From Brachypodium distachyon (taxonomy: Eukaryota; Streptophyta; Magnoliopsida; Poales; Poaceae), in assembly GCF_000005505.3 (NCBI RefSeq), contig NC_016135.3:19376613-19440612 (forward strand): a stretch of 64,000 nucleotides of DNA, read 5' to 3'. Below are positions 44,758 to 55,468 of this stretch, piece after piece. The notes beneath the pieces were generated by a model. The model saw nothing but the letters and a program-made list of their open reading frames with translations, was not told the origin of the DNA and did no database searches. Within the stretch, counting starts at the first letter, position 1. Each line of letters starts with the position of its first letter. The position numbers were made by a program, and so were the translations under genes.

Positions 44758-47700
44758 TGCCGCCGTTCTCCCTGTTCCTCCATGTGCTCATGGAGTCGTA
44801 CCAGCTGCGGGTGGTGCAGCTCCACCCCATGTCCCTCTCTCTCCTCGCCACCTTGCAGTTCCTCTGTGAAGCGTTCGTCGGAGTAATGCCGTCGGTGGCA
44901 CTGTTCCGGCACTACTTCTACCCCCGGATCGATAACGCGAATGCGATGTCGTCGGAGGTGGTGTTCCGCGCCCGCGACCGGATGAAGTCCGAGTTCATCG
45001 TCCGGTCGGAAAAGAAGATCGAGAAGGAATGGCGGGGCGATTGGTGCTGGGTCCGGATAGAAGACCCCGAGGAGTTCATCCTCTCGCCCACCGTGCTGCT
45101 GCAACCCAACGGCGGCTGGCAGGACCGGTACAACCGCGACGCCGATCTCCTCCCCATCGTGGAGAAGATCAAGGCCTTGCGGCTAGCGGGGCTCACCGAC
45201 GTCGATGTGGCGCAAACCTTCATCAGCTAGCGCGTCGCACCGCTCCAACTGCGCTCTCGCGCCGCGTGGATTTTCACGGGGTTTGGAGCCAGGACACGCC
45301 TCCATCGCGAGGGCGTGGACTGGGAATCTCTCTAGGACGTCCCCGCCACGGGGTTTCCGCCGGGGGTTATCTCCCTCCACGACGGCGTTCCGGGGCTGAT
45401 GGACGACTCCCCCACTCGGACCCCGCACGCTCCTCCGCCCGCACCTTGCGGGAAGCAGGCGCTTGAAGAGAGCGGGGGCGAGTCGGAAGTCAGCTGGCCC
45501 TCCCTTCTGTCCTCAGACGACGAGGCGGGCCAGCCTGGCACGTCCCGGGCAGCGCCCCCGGGGACGACGAAGAGGAGGACAGCGACGACGCGCCCCTGAT
45601 CGTGCACAGATCAAGGGCGCACGCAACGGCCGTGGCTACCTCCACGGTGGCTGCAGCGGCATCCGCCTCTGCGGCGGCTACCAGCTCCGCGACGGCGGCC
45701 GCCTTGGGGGCATCCGCCGGCACCTCAGCGACGACCACCCCCGCCGCGGTAGCCGGAGCCCCGTTGGTGACCACCCCGACAACGACCGCCAGCGACCCGG
45801 AGGCGGCTCCCTCAGCAGCAGCTGCCAGAGCCGCGGCGGCCGCCACACCAGCGATGGCCCCCGACGCCACGGCGGCCCCTTCGACCGTTCCTGCGGTGCC
45901 CCGGGCCGTGGCACCTCCACGGGCACCCACGGCCCCGCCCGCTCGGGGGTTCTTCCGGGGCTTCGCGCTCCGGCGCAACCCCCCGAAGGCCGATTCGTCG
46001 GCCAGCGCTGGCAACAGGGGGAGGGATGATTCCCCGCCTGCCGCGCCGAGCAAGAAGGCGCGCATGGACGCCGGCAGCGGCGCCGACCCAGCTGACACCG
46101 GGGCCCGCGATGCCGCCTTCGCATCTGCCGGCGACCCAGCCCCGATGGAGGTGGCGCTGGCAACAGGTACAGCTCCTTCCCGCTTCCTTACCTGCATTTC
46201 CGTTTGCCCGTTAATCCTGAACTGTACCTTCCTTTTCCGCAGGTGACGCTCCGCCTGCAGCAAACCTCCTGGAGACTCCTGCCGGGATGGAGGAGGAGGA
46301 GGGAGAGACTCCCCCCGCAAGCCCAACGGCCCTGCAAGGTAATCATCCAGAGTCCCCGCGTCTGCCTCCGGGCAACTCGTTTAGCTTCCCACTTCTCATA
46401 CTTCTCGCTGTTGCAGGCCCGAGCGCGCCCGCACCGGAAGCGGGCGCTACGGTGGTTGACCTCGACTCCGACGTCGAGTTTACGGGGACGGCGGGGGAGC
46501 CGAAGGCAGTCCCCACGCCAAGCCCTGCTGTGCCGGCCGCAGCGGCGGCGGCGACCACCGCCGCCCCCGGGACGGCGTCCGGCGATGCGCCCGCGGCAGC
46601 AGACGCTGCTGGGGCAGATTCTTCTGCCGCCCAGCAGGGGCGGTCCCTGCCGGGGACGCGGCAACCTCACCAGCCCCGCAGTCCCCATGCGCGGGTGAGG
46701 GGGAGGTTGCGGAGGAGGAGCAATAGGATGCTCCGCCGCAAGCGGACAACCCCCCGCCTAGCTATACGGTGGCGGCGGGGGCTACGTCGTCGTCGGCCGC
46801 CACCTTCGACACCGACCTTGGCACCCTTGCCGGGGTGGCTGAGAATCCAATCACTTGGGATCCGAGCATCTTCGACCGGGGGCACCGGTTCCTTGACGCT
46901 GTCAAGGACCAGCAGCTGGCCTTCGTCACCTCCTTCAACGAGGTGAGGGAGCACCACGCGATCGCCAAGAGCAAGCTGGGCGAGCTGCGGCTGGCCGTGG
47001 AGAAGGAGCGGCAGGAGCTCTCCCGGCTGCGGGAGGAGACGCGCCTCGTCAGGGAGGAGGCGCGCCTTGCCCAGGAAGCCTTGGAGGATGCTGCCACACT
47101 GGTCGTCCTAGAAGAGGAGCTCTACCGGCGACTAGAGGCTCAACGCGCTGAGCTCCAGGAAGCTCTAGATTCACTGGTGGCGGCTCAGGCGGAAACCAAG
47201 AAGGAGCACGCTGAGGTGCTCGCTGTGGCCCAGGCTCGGATCGACGAGAAGAGCGATCTGATCGCCAACTATCTCGGCGAGATCCAAGGGCTGCGCGTCA
47301 AGCTAGAGGTGCAGATCAAGGCCACCGAAAGCGCGGCGGGCGCAGCAGCCCCGCATGAGATCTAGCTCGACACCGCCAAGGACAAAGCGGCCCGGCTCGA
47401 GACCAAGCTGGCCGCTGTCCGGGAGGAGCTCGCCAAAGCCGGCGGGGACAACGTGACCCAGGCCGCGGAGCTCGCGTCGCTGGCGAGCCGCCTCCGCAAG
47501 GCCAAGAAGGCAGGCTTGATGCCCGGCTCCACCACGGCACGCTGATCGGGCAGCGGGAGCTGGAGACTGAGAAGCTGCTCAAGATTGCCCAAGTGTTGCG
47601 CGACCTGCGGCCTCGGTTCGAGCGGCAGGCCGCGGAGGTGGATGGTACAGACGTCTCCACGCTGATCCCATTCTTCTCCGACTTGGTGGGGAAGTTCGCG

Positions 47701-47958
47701 GCGCTCGATGTCTGGATCGCCAAGTTTGGCGCTGACGAGGTTGCCAACTGCGCCCGGGAGGTTGCCGGGACGATCCTTCCGAGGGTACACCTTCGGGACT
47801 CGGAGTTCCCCTTCGAGACGCTGCTGGACGCCTGGTCGGACAGCGAGGACGAACCCACCCACACTAAGGCGGTGAGTGGGTTTGTCAATGAGGTAGTCGA
47901 GCGGATGTAGCGGATGATGCCGTTCTCGGAGCCCCTGGCGAAGGATGCCGGCAACTAG

Positions 47959-49500
47959 CCGCCGCAACCCCCTGCCGGCCCTTGCCGTTTCCTTGTTTAC
48001 CTTCTTTTGTTTTCATTCCTGCAAGCATGGCGCTTGGCTCCATTTGAACAATTACCATTTCATTAGTTCATGTAATTGTTTGCTACTTTGTTAATCCAGT
48101 TCTCTAGTTCTACTTAATTCTTGTCTCTTGTTCCCGGGGCTGCCTCACGGGGTGGACCGCTTTGTCCTTGTGTGTTGTGCTTTGTGTTGCCGTGGACCCG
48201 CGCGCCTCACCCTTGTCCAAACCAGGGACCCGGGACGGACCCGCAGTGCTGACCTGGGGTCAAGCAGCAACGGCGAGCCACTGTGCTTGCGGGGTAACTA
48301 CTCGAAGCATGCCCTCCCGGGACGGACCCAGATGCCGCACGGGGAGTGCACTCCCCCCCGCAAGCGTCCTTCCAACACCCCGGCCACATGCAGGTTTCGG
48401 GGACCACACTTAGCGAGGCAGCGTTCAATTACGTTTAGTTCTCAGAGAGTCTATCGTTCAGGTTCAATCACTTAGCTTTTCGTTTGGTCTCGTGCTCGGT
48501 ACGGTTTCGGGGACCACACTTAGCCCGCCGGCGCCGAGCGCGGGTGGGATGCACCCCCACCGTGTCGCTGCGGCACCCCTCAGAGTGGGCTCGGTGGAGG
48601 GATGCGGCAAGGCGCGACGGTAGTGCACCCGTCAGCGCTGATGGCATGCACCACCATCACGCATCTGCGGCACCGCCCGCCTTCGCGGCCTCTTCCTTGG
48701 CTTCGCTCTGAGCCGTTCCATGGCCGGGACGCCACTTTTACAGGCGTGGGGGGGGGGGGGGGGCTTGCCACCACGCGCGTTGGGTCAACGCTGCATAAGT
48801 GGCGCCCCGCCCCTTGGAGTGCGGTACGGCCTTCGCCACTCCGCATGCCAAGTTGATGTGGCACACGTGGCAGCTTCCTCCTGAATCAGGGGCCTCAAAG
48901 TGCGGCGAGTCCCTCGTGATGCAGTCGCTCCGCACCACAAGGCGCTGCTACACGCCGCGACATATGGGCAGTCCACGAGCATTACAGTGCACAAGATTCC
49001 ACCTTTACCCTACACATTAGATTCTTACCAAGCCCGAGATGCTGCAATTTTTTTTCGAAATTCACGAAAACACAGAGCAGTATGGATAACTCTCCTGCCT
49101 CCTAGCCCCCGAGCACAGAAAGGTCGATGCCAAACTTGGAGGTGAGCACTTCTATTTCCCAGACGCAGCGACTGCGTGATGCACGTTGCGGGAAGCCCAG
49201 CAAATGCATGCCGTGGTGCACGTTGCGGGAAGCCCGGCAACTCCATGCCCCGTGCCGGAGTGATCCGGCAACGGGTTTACGTTTTCGAGGTTCCGGCAGC
49301 CCCTGCTCACAACCAAGTATGGAAAGAGACTTCTATGCACCTAGAGCAAGGGACAGAAGTGAAAGGAATATGCAAATAAACGAGACAACTAAAAATTCAG
49401 AAAACAACACTTATCTTTATTCACAGTAACTAGTGGTTTACACTCGGGGGCTGCCTGGCTACACTAGTTCAAGAGGTATGCATCGGCGGCATCACCTGAG
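47959..49500. other. Element D spacer between antisense ORF and integrase end
   Basis: Non-coding GC-rich sequence shared with 10567-11865 of B. It contains a run of 16 G at 48748-48763 and an internal duplication of CCGGTTTCGGGGACCACACTTAG-like sequence near 48395 and 48503. No ORF with motifs. Confidence 0.6.
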
Positions 49501-49519
49501 GGTCGGGCTCCGCTGCTTC

Positions 49520-49935
49520 ACGGGTAGAACTTGTGCAAGTGCTCAATATTCTAGCTATTTTGCACCGGCAAGCCTTCTTCGATTTCCAGCCGGACAGCCC
49601 CCGGCCTGGTCACCTGCACTACCCGGAAGGCCCCCTCCCATTTCGGAGTCAACTTGTTCCCGGCCTTCGTTCTTTGTATCCGGCACAGGACAAGGTCTCC
49701 GTTCTCGAGCCCCCGGGGACGGACTCGCCTGTCGTGATAACGACGGCGTCCCTGCTGGTAGCGTGCGGCTCGCACAGCAGCCCGGATCAAAGCTCTTCGA
49801 TGAAGTTCAGATCGTCAACCCTTTGCTTGTGTTGGTTGGAGTTGCCGTACGCACGTACTCGGGGAGATCCGTGCTTGAGCTCGAGGGGCAGCACCGCTTC
49901 TGCCCCGTAGACAAGGGTGAAAAGAGTTTCGCCCG
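49520..49935 (-). pseudogene. Integrase C-terminal fragment of element D
   Basis: The minus strand encodes LVYGAEAVLPLELKHGSPRV, RRYHDRRVRPRGLENGDLV and LTPKWEGAFRVVQVTRPGAV, the C-terminal part of a Ty3/gypsy integrase, ending in a TAG near 49554. Its 5' side is fused near 49940 to the end of gag, so protease, RT, RNase H and the integrase core are deleted. Confidence 0.8.
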
Positions 49936-49943
49936 TTGCCCGG

Positions 49944-50710
49944 CTAGGTGTGGTCCGGGCCCCCGCTGCTCCTCCGCGCGAGCCCTGTCTCGTCCCCGGG
50001 AAGGGCTGCTCGGTGCTCCTCGTGGCGCTGCTCGCGCCGCTGCTTGATACCCTTCAGGATGCGGTAGTCCTGCACGTCGTGGGTAGAGATTGTGTGGATG
50101 GGGCAGCGGGACGCGTCGCCCTGCTTGCCGCCAGACCTGCCACTGGGCGAGGCCTTCTTTGCAGGCCTCGCAGCAGCCCTTGACTCCGTGGCGAGGACTT
50201 GCTTCCTGCCGCGCTTGCGGGAACTCTTCTTCTGCGAACTCTCGCCTGGGCTCGCAGCAGCCTTAGCTGCAAGTTCGGGCGCTAGGCGCCCTTCCTCGGC
50301 CATGGCACACTTGTGCGCTTGGGAGTACAGATCCTGCGTCGTCTGGATCCGATGCGTGCTCAGCTTCTCGTGCATCTTGGGGTCACGGACGTTGACGGTG
50401 GGTGATGAGTCCGAGGACCCCTCCTTGTCCCCGCCTTCCGGGCCTCCCTGCGAGGGAGGGTTTTCCCCTTGTCGTGAGGCACGGGGCGCGTCTCCGCGCC
50501 CTGGGTTTTGCCCGCGGCCGGCGCCTGCCGGGCCGCATTCGCCTTGTGTCTGTTCGGCGGCGAACGCGAGGAGCGCATCCAGCTCAGCGCTCCATCCAGC
50601 TCAGGATCACCCTGCTCCTGCGACGCGCGTGGCACGTCATGCGACCGCGTGTGCGCCGTTGGGGCCGCACGCGGGTCGATCCTCGAGTCACCAGCCCGCC
50701 TAGGGGGCAT
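49944..50710 (-). pseudogene. Deleted gag of element D
   Basis: It starts at ATG 50710 (MPPRRAGDSRID). The disordered N-terminus is shortened, then skips directly at about 50390 to the post-capsid region HEKLSTHRIQTTQDLYSQAH with a Lys/Arg-rich tail (KKSSRKRGRKQV) and HDVQDYRILKG. The capsid core seen in C (54100-54560) is absent. The remainder stays open almost to the integrase joint, an in-phase deletion product. Confidence 0.8.
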
Positions 50711-50801
50711 GGTGGCTGGCTCTGTCGTCGAGAAAGATGAGGCCGATGCTGGTGTACACGACGCCACCGGCGGTCACCGGCGAGCTCTCCTCACGCGCCC
50801 C

Positions 50802-50818
50802 CTACCTGGCGCGCCAGA
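50802..50818 (-). other. Primer-binding site of element D
   Basis: CTACCTGGCGCGCCAGA on the plus strand, next to the 5' LTR. Identical to C and matching E apart from its end. Confidence 0.7.
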
Positions 50819-51464
50819 TGTCGCAGCATGGGGCTTTGACACCGGGGATACGTGGGCACCCCCTTTTAGTTTTGGCAGTGGGCGACGGGGATCGCTCCGG
50901 CGATCACCGGCAAGGCCAATGTGAAGCGCAAGAATGCAATGAACGCGAAAACGCTTTTTACTCAGGTTCGGGCCACCCGGAGGTGTAAAACCCTACGTCC
51001 TGCTTGTTTGAGCTAATATTACCAGGAGATTGTGCGTTTACAAGTTGTCGGGGGAGGGTCCCCAAGAGCTCTCCTTTTGGCTAAGTGCTATTTACTACTT
51101 TCGGCTACTGCTAGTGCAGAACTATGAGTTTTGCGAACGAAAAACCAACAGCCCTTTGACCGTTGGCGGGGGTCCTCCTTTTATGGCCAAGGGGATACCA
51201 CAGGTGCCACGGTGCATGGATTACAAGTGGTGAGCAAGGAGCTTGGGCAGCTCTTTCTCGGTGCGCTGGCATGCATGCAAGAGTGCCAGCCCCGCGACTA
51301 GGTGCCCAGGCGGGATTATTCCCCGAAGCCTCGCTAGCCCTGCCGGGCAGGTAGCTTGCCGGGCAGCCTGCACGTTGCCGCCCGGGGTGGGATCCTTCCG
51401 GGAACCCAGCGATGCGACCCACGCGTCGTGCAGCGGTGGCACCCCGGGTGCCACATGTGCGACA
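50819..51464 (-). repeat. 5' LTR of element D (with internal deletion)
   Basis: It runs from TGTCGCAGCATGGGGC to CACATGTGCGACA. It lacks about 240 bp present in the 3' LTR; the joint is at CGCGACTAGGTGCCCAGG (51292-51309). The ends and the target duplication are intact. Confidence 0.9.
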
Positions 51465-53218
51465 GCGTGCGAGGTTAACGGCAGGCAAACGGCCGGCGGT
51501 GGGAGAAAAAAACTCTCTTTGCCGGCGGCCACCAAGAAAAAGGCGTCGGCAAAGAGATTCGTTTTTCCCGCCACACTCCGTTCGAATTCGGACGCGCGCG
51601 CACGCACGAATTTTAAAAAAAATAACCTAACCCTTTGCCGGCGGCCACGAGGATGGGCCGCCGGCAAAGGCCTTTTTTTTTTCCCAAATGTCCCCCCTTC
51701 AGAAAAAAAAACCTAACCCTTCGCCAGCAAAGGGTTATTATTTTTTTATTTTTTCCCAAATGACCCTGTTCGAATTGAACCGAAGAAAAAAAAAGGAAAA
51801 TAACCCTTTGGCGTCGGTCCCGAAAAATAGCCGCCGGCAAAGCTTATTTTTTTTCCTTTTTTATTTGTTTTGTGATGTAAATCAACCATATTGTAAACAC
51901 ATAGAGCGATATATATTGTTGTTTAGATTGAACCCAATTTGCACTTATAAAATAAAGATAACTAATTACTCATTGCCGGCGGCTGTTTTGGTGAAAAGCT
52001 AGTAACAAAACACTAAGGAACATTCAAACCCAAGCCCTAGAGTGAGGAAAACACGCATTTCGGACCGAGGGAGAAGAATTCTGTGAGGGCTTGGGGTATA
52101 TTTTTTGTTTTACATGTGCCCATGTGGCAATAGAACACTAAGTAACAGAAAAAACATCAGGAAAACCAATGTTTTGGTGAAAAGCTACCCCGTAGACGCC
52201 ACGAGGCCCCAGGAGGGGGCGATGCCTCAAATCACACGACGGATGGTCTAGAGAATTTGAAATCTTGGATGATGTCATAAAATGGGTACATAGAGATGGT
52301 CTTAAGAGGAAAACACAATCCAAGGATCTGAGGTTGCATTTTCTTCACAAACTATACTAACCCCCACGAACGTTCCGGACTTAGGGGGGAAAAGTCGCAA
52401 TTCGGACGGACGGAGCAGAATCCTTTGAGGACTTGGGTAGCTTTTTGGTTTTTCATGTCCCCATGTGCTAGTAAAACACAAATGTATAGAGTAAAGTGAC
52501 TTGAGAACATAAGTTTTGGTGAAACCCGGAGACGCCACGAGGCCCGCAGGAGAGGGTGACGTCTGATTTAGAATCGACGGAGCTGAAATTAGAGAGGACT
52601 TGAGTTAAATTTTTGGTTTTCCTTGCACACATTTTCTAGTAAAACAGTCAGACAAATTAAAGTGGCAAGAAATCCCAAGTTTGTGAAGTAAATAAGTTAT
52701 TGGGTAATGCAAGGGCCTAATTCACCCTTACATAGAAGTAAACAATAAAACATTCAGCATTGCAGATACAGTAAACTTAAGTGCTAATACAGACGGAGCA
52801 TCTCTTACATAGAAGTGTATGCTAATCCAATAGAAATGTCAAGGTGCTCTATCCGAAAAGCACATTACGATTTTCCAGCTCAAACACATGTAGAGAAGCC
52901 CACTTGGATCTTTTTCTTTTCAAGGGTTTGCACACTCGGATCTTCAAGACGGCACTAGCAATTGTAGTTCATATCACAAAATCCAACCCATAAGCAGCAG
53001 TAGAGAAAAGTTACATTACCCTGTGCAAGTATGTATCAACAGAATCATGCAAGTTAGGAAAGAAAAAAAAAAGAAAAATGGTCCTTGCCAGCGGCTTTAG
53101 TAAGGGCTGTCGGCAAAGACACCTATGCCGACGGCTTTTCTTGGGGCCGCCGGCATAGGGTTTTAGATTATTTTTTTACTAAAAACTTCGGGCCTAATTT
53201 CCCCTCTCCAATTCCCCA
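51465..53218 (+). other. CACTA 5' region: subterminal repeats and non-coding body
   Basis: After element D the CACTA resumes. 51490-51850 holds many CTTTGCCGGCGGCC motifs in both orientations, and 53090-53160 holds another pair. Between them, 52036-52680 has a diverged repeat of about 300 bp in two to three copies (landmarks GACGCCACGAGGCCC at 52195 and 52532). I see no transposase exons. Confidence 0.7.
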
Positions 53219-53590
53219 CCATGCCTCCCCCCCTGCAACCCGCGCGCTCTCCTCGCCGCCGCCTGCCGCCGCTCTCCTAGCGGCCGCCTCCCGCGGACGG
53301 ACCCGGCCCCGCCCCTGCCGGATCCGCCTCCACGCCGCCGGCGCCGCCTCCCCCACCGTGCGCCGGCCCTCCCCCCGACACCCCCGACGCCGCCCCCCTT
53401 CCCACCTCTCCTCCCCTCCCCCACCCCGGCCGCCGGCCACCTCCCTCTCCCCTCCCCCACCCCGGCCACCTCTCGTCCCCGCCGCCCCCCTCTCCTCTCC
53501 ACTCCCACCGCCGGCCCCTCCTCCTCCCCGGCCTCCTCCCCGCCGGCCCCCTCTCCTCCCCGCTCCTCCTCCACCGCCGGCTCCCTGCCA
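53219..53590 (+). other. GC-rich, Pro-rich low-complexity stretch in the CACTA
   Basis: A C-rich tract that would read as a Pro-rich peptide in the plus frame after ATG 53221. There are no motifs, and repeated CCGCC/CTCCCC suggests simple-sequence growth. It may be a captured host 5' leader or first exon, or CACTA leader sequence. I do not call it a gene. Confidence 0.4.
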
Positions 53591-53599
53591 GCGCGGGCT

Positions 53600-55360
53600 T
53601 GGCCACGTCCCCCCTGGGCTTCCTCCCTGCCCGCGCTACCGCCGGCAGGCTTCGGCCCCGCTCTGGGGTCGTTTGGGCAATCTCGGGAGAGATGCCCGAT
53701 GTCGCCGTAGTTGAAGCAGGCGCCGGCCGCTCGGCGCTCCTCGTGGCACTGCTCGCGCCACTGCTTGATACCCTACAGGATGCGGCAGTCCTGCACGTCG
53801 TGGGTAGAGTTGGCGTGGATGGGGCAGCGGGACGCGTCGCCCTGCTTGCCGCCGGACCCGCCACCAGGCGAGGCCATCATTGCAGGCCTCGCGGAAGCCC
53901 CCGACTCCGCGGCGAGGACTTGCTTCCCGCTGCGCTTGCAGGAACTCTTCTTCTGCGAACCCTCTCCTGGGCTCACGGCAGCTTTAGCTACAAGTTCGGG
54001 CGCTAAGTGCCCTTCCTCGGCCATGGCACACTTGTGCGCCAGGGCGTACAGATCCTGCGTCATCCGGATCCGATGCGTGCTCAGCTTCTCGCGCCTCTAT
54101 GGGGCGCGGACGTTGATGACGAAGGTGTTGATGATGGCGGCAGCCTCCGCCTCGGGGATGGAGTAGGAGAGGTTTGAGAAGCGGTTGACGAAGCTCCGCA
54201 ACGTCTCCCCCGGCTTCTGCACCACGGTGTGCAGCTCCGCCATGGTTCCCGAACGCCTGTAGCCGCCCTGGAATGCGCTCACAAACTGCTCGCGCAGGTC
54301 CGCCCAAGTGGCGATGGACCCAGCAGGCAGTTGAGCAGCCAGGTTCTCGCTGATCCCTTCAGGATCATCGGGAACCAGTTGGCTCTGACCTTGTCGTCGG
54401 CACCGATTGCATGCATCCCCAACGTGTAGGTCAGGAGGAAATCCTTGGGATTCACGGTCCCATCGTATGTACCGAGCGCAGGCGCTCGAAACTTGCGGGG
54501 CCATGTCACCCGCCGCAGCTCGCACGTGAACGCAGTGCAGCCGTCCTTGGGGCCCACAGGAGCATCCTCCTGCTCCTGCAGGCGTTGGCGCTCCACCTCG
54601 CGCCAGCGTCGGCGCTCCAGGTGCTGACGCAGATCCTTCTGCTGGCGGGCATTCAAGATGCCACGCGTGTCACCTTGCGTGACGGTGGGTGACGAGTCCG
54701 AGGACCCCTCTGGGTCCCCGCCTCCCGGGCCTCCCTGCGGGGGAGGGTTTTCCCCTTGTCGCGAGGCGCGGGGCGTGTCTCCGTGCCCCGGGTTCTGCCT
54801 GCGGCTTGAGCCTGCCGGGCCGCCCTCGCCCTGTGGCTGTTGGGCGGCGAGCGCGAGGAGCGCATCCAGCTCCACGCTCCATGCCTCGTGTGCCGGCGTG
54901 CCCTGCTGCGGCTCGTACCGCACCATGACCCGCGCGGCGATGATGGCTTCCGCCGGGGTTTGGGCTGGGGGAAACCGATTCTCCGACCGGCTACCCTTCG
55001 CCCTATCCCCGGGCGCCCCCAGTTGCATGGGGTGCGACCCCATCGGCGTCGCTCGCGACGCAGTGTGCTCGTGGCACAGCCGACGCTGCGCGTCTTCGGC
55101 CCACGGTTCGACTTGCTGGCCGGCGCGGGCGGCACCGTGGCCGCTCGTGCGATTGGCCCCGGCACTAGGAGCCGCCGGCCCCCTCAGCCGGTTGTCTGCC
55201 GATGGCCGAGGAGGTGGGGTGGCAGCTGCGATTGCTGCGCTCGTGAGGGTTCAGGATTTTCCTGAACCCGCGACGCGGCCTGCGCGTCGTGCGATCGCGT
55301 GTGTGCTGCTGGGGCTTCACGCGGATCGATCCAGGGGTCACCAGCCCGCTTGGGAGGCAT
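53600..55360 (-). pseudogene. Gag of element C (broken, capsid core present)
   Basis: Starts at ATG 55360 (MPPKRAGDPWIDP). Order: disordered N-terminus with PAEAIIAARVMVRYEPQQGT; a Glu/Arg/Gln helix (LNARQQKDLRQHLERRRW); capsid core with FRAPALGTYDGTVNPKDFLL, ATWADLREQFVSAFQG and GETLRSFVNRFSNLSY; then HKCAMAEEGHLAPEL; and a zinc knuckle CFNYGDIGHLSRDC near 53700, in which the second Cys of CCHC is Tyr. It is broken by frameshifts near 55190, 54300 and 54100 and by a TAG near 53775. It is the only copy here that keeps the capsid core. Confidence 0.85.
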
Positions 55361-55468
55361 GGTGGTTGGCTCTTTCATCGAGGAAGACGAGGCCGATGTT
55401 GGTGCAGACGTCGCCGCCGGCGGTCACCAGCGAGCTCCCCTCACGCGCCCCCTACCTGGCGCGCCAGA

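Larger units (their letters stand above)
38881..47958 (+). pseudogene. Antisense PF04195-type ORF of element D, split by element E
   Basis: Part 1 is 38881-39180 (ATG, Lys/Ala-rich start, then FYRPGYNGEALAKIRHAVAS). Element E interrupts it after FILTGLVP. Part 2 runs from 44758 to TAG 47958. Exon structure of part 2: to 46166, 46243-46338 and 46417-47958, with GT-AG introns at the same places as in B. Features: PSVALFRHYFYPR and EKKIEKEWRGDWCWVR in the globular domain, an Ala-rich low-complexity segment, then a long coiled coil (ELRLAVEKERQELSRLREET) and the conserved end VDGTDVSTLIPFFSDLVGK and FPFETLLDAWSDSED. It is broken by TAG codons near 45229, 45333 and 47365 and by frameshifts. Its role is unknown; it is not a catalytic transposase by any motif I can see. 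Confidence 0.85.
37596..51464 (-). mobile_element. Element D: internally deleted Tat-like LTR retrotransposon
   Basis: Bounded by the target duplication GCGTG at 37591-37595 and 51465-51469. LTRs: 37596-38479 (3' LTR) and 50819-51464 (5' LTR). Read on the minus strand: 5' LTR, PBS, a gag remnant with its capsid core deleted, directly joined to the end of integrase, then a 3' region with an antisense ORF, then the 3' LTR. It lacks protease, RT and RNase H. Element E is inserted in its antisense ORF at 39180/44758. Same family as B, C and E. Confidence 0.92.

Noticed and set aside
48748..48763. Run of 16 G as a functional quadruplex
   Set aside because: A homopolymer inside a dead retroelement; its length may be a sequencing artefact and nothing nearby suggests a role.
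53085..53714. 209-codon Pro-rich plus-strand ORF
   Set aside because: It runs through C-rich simple sequence and then into the reverse of element C gag, so it cannot be one gene.
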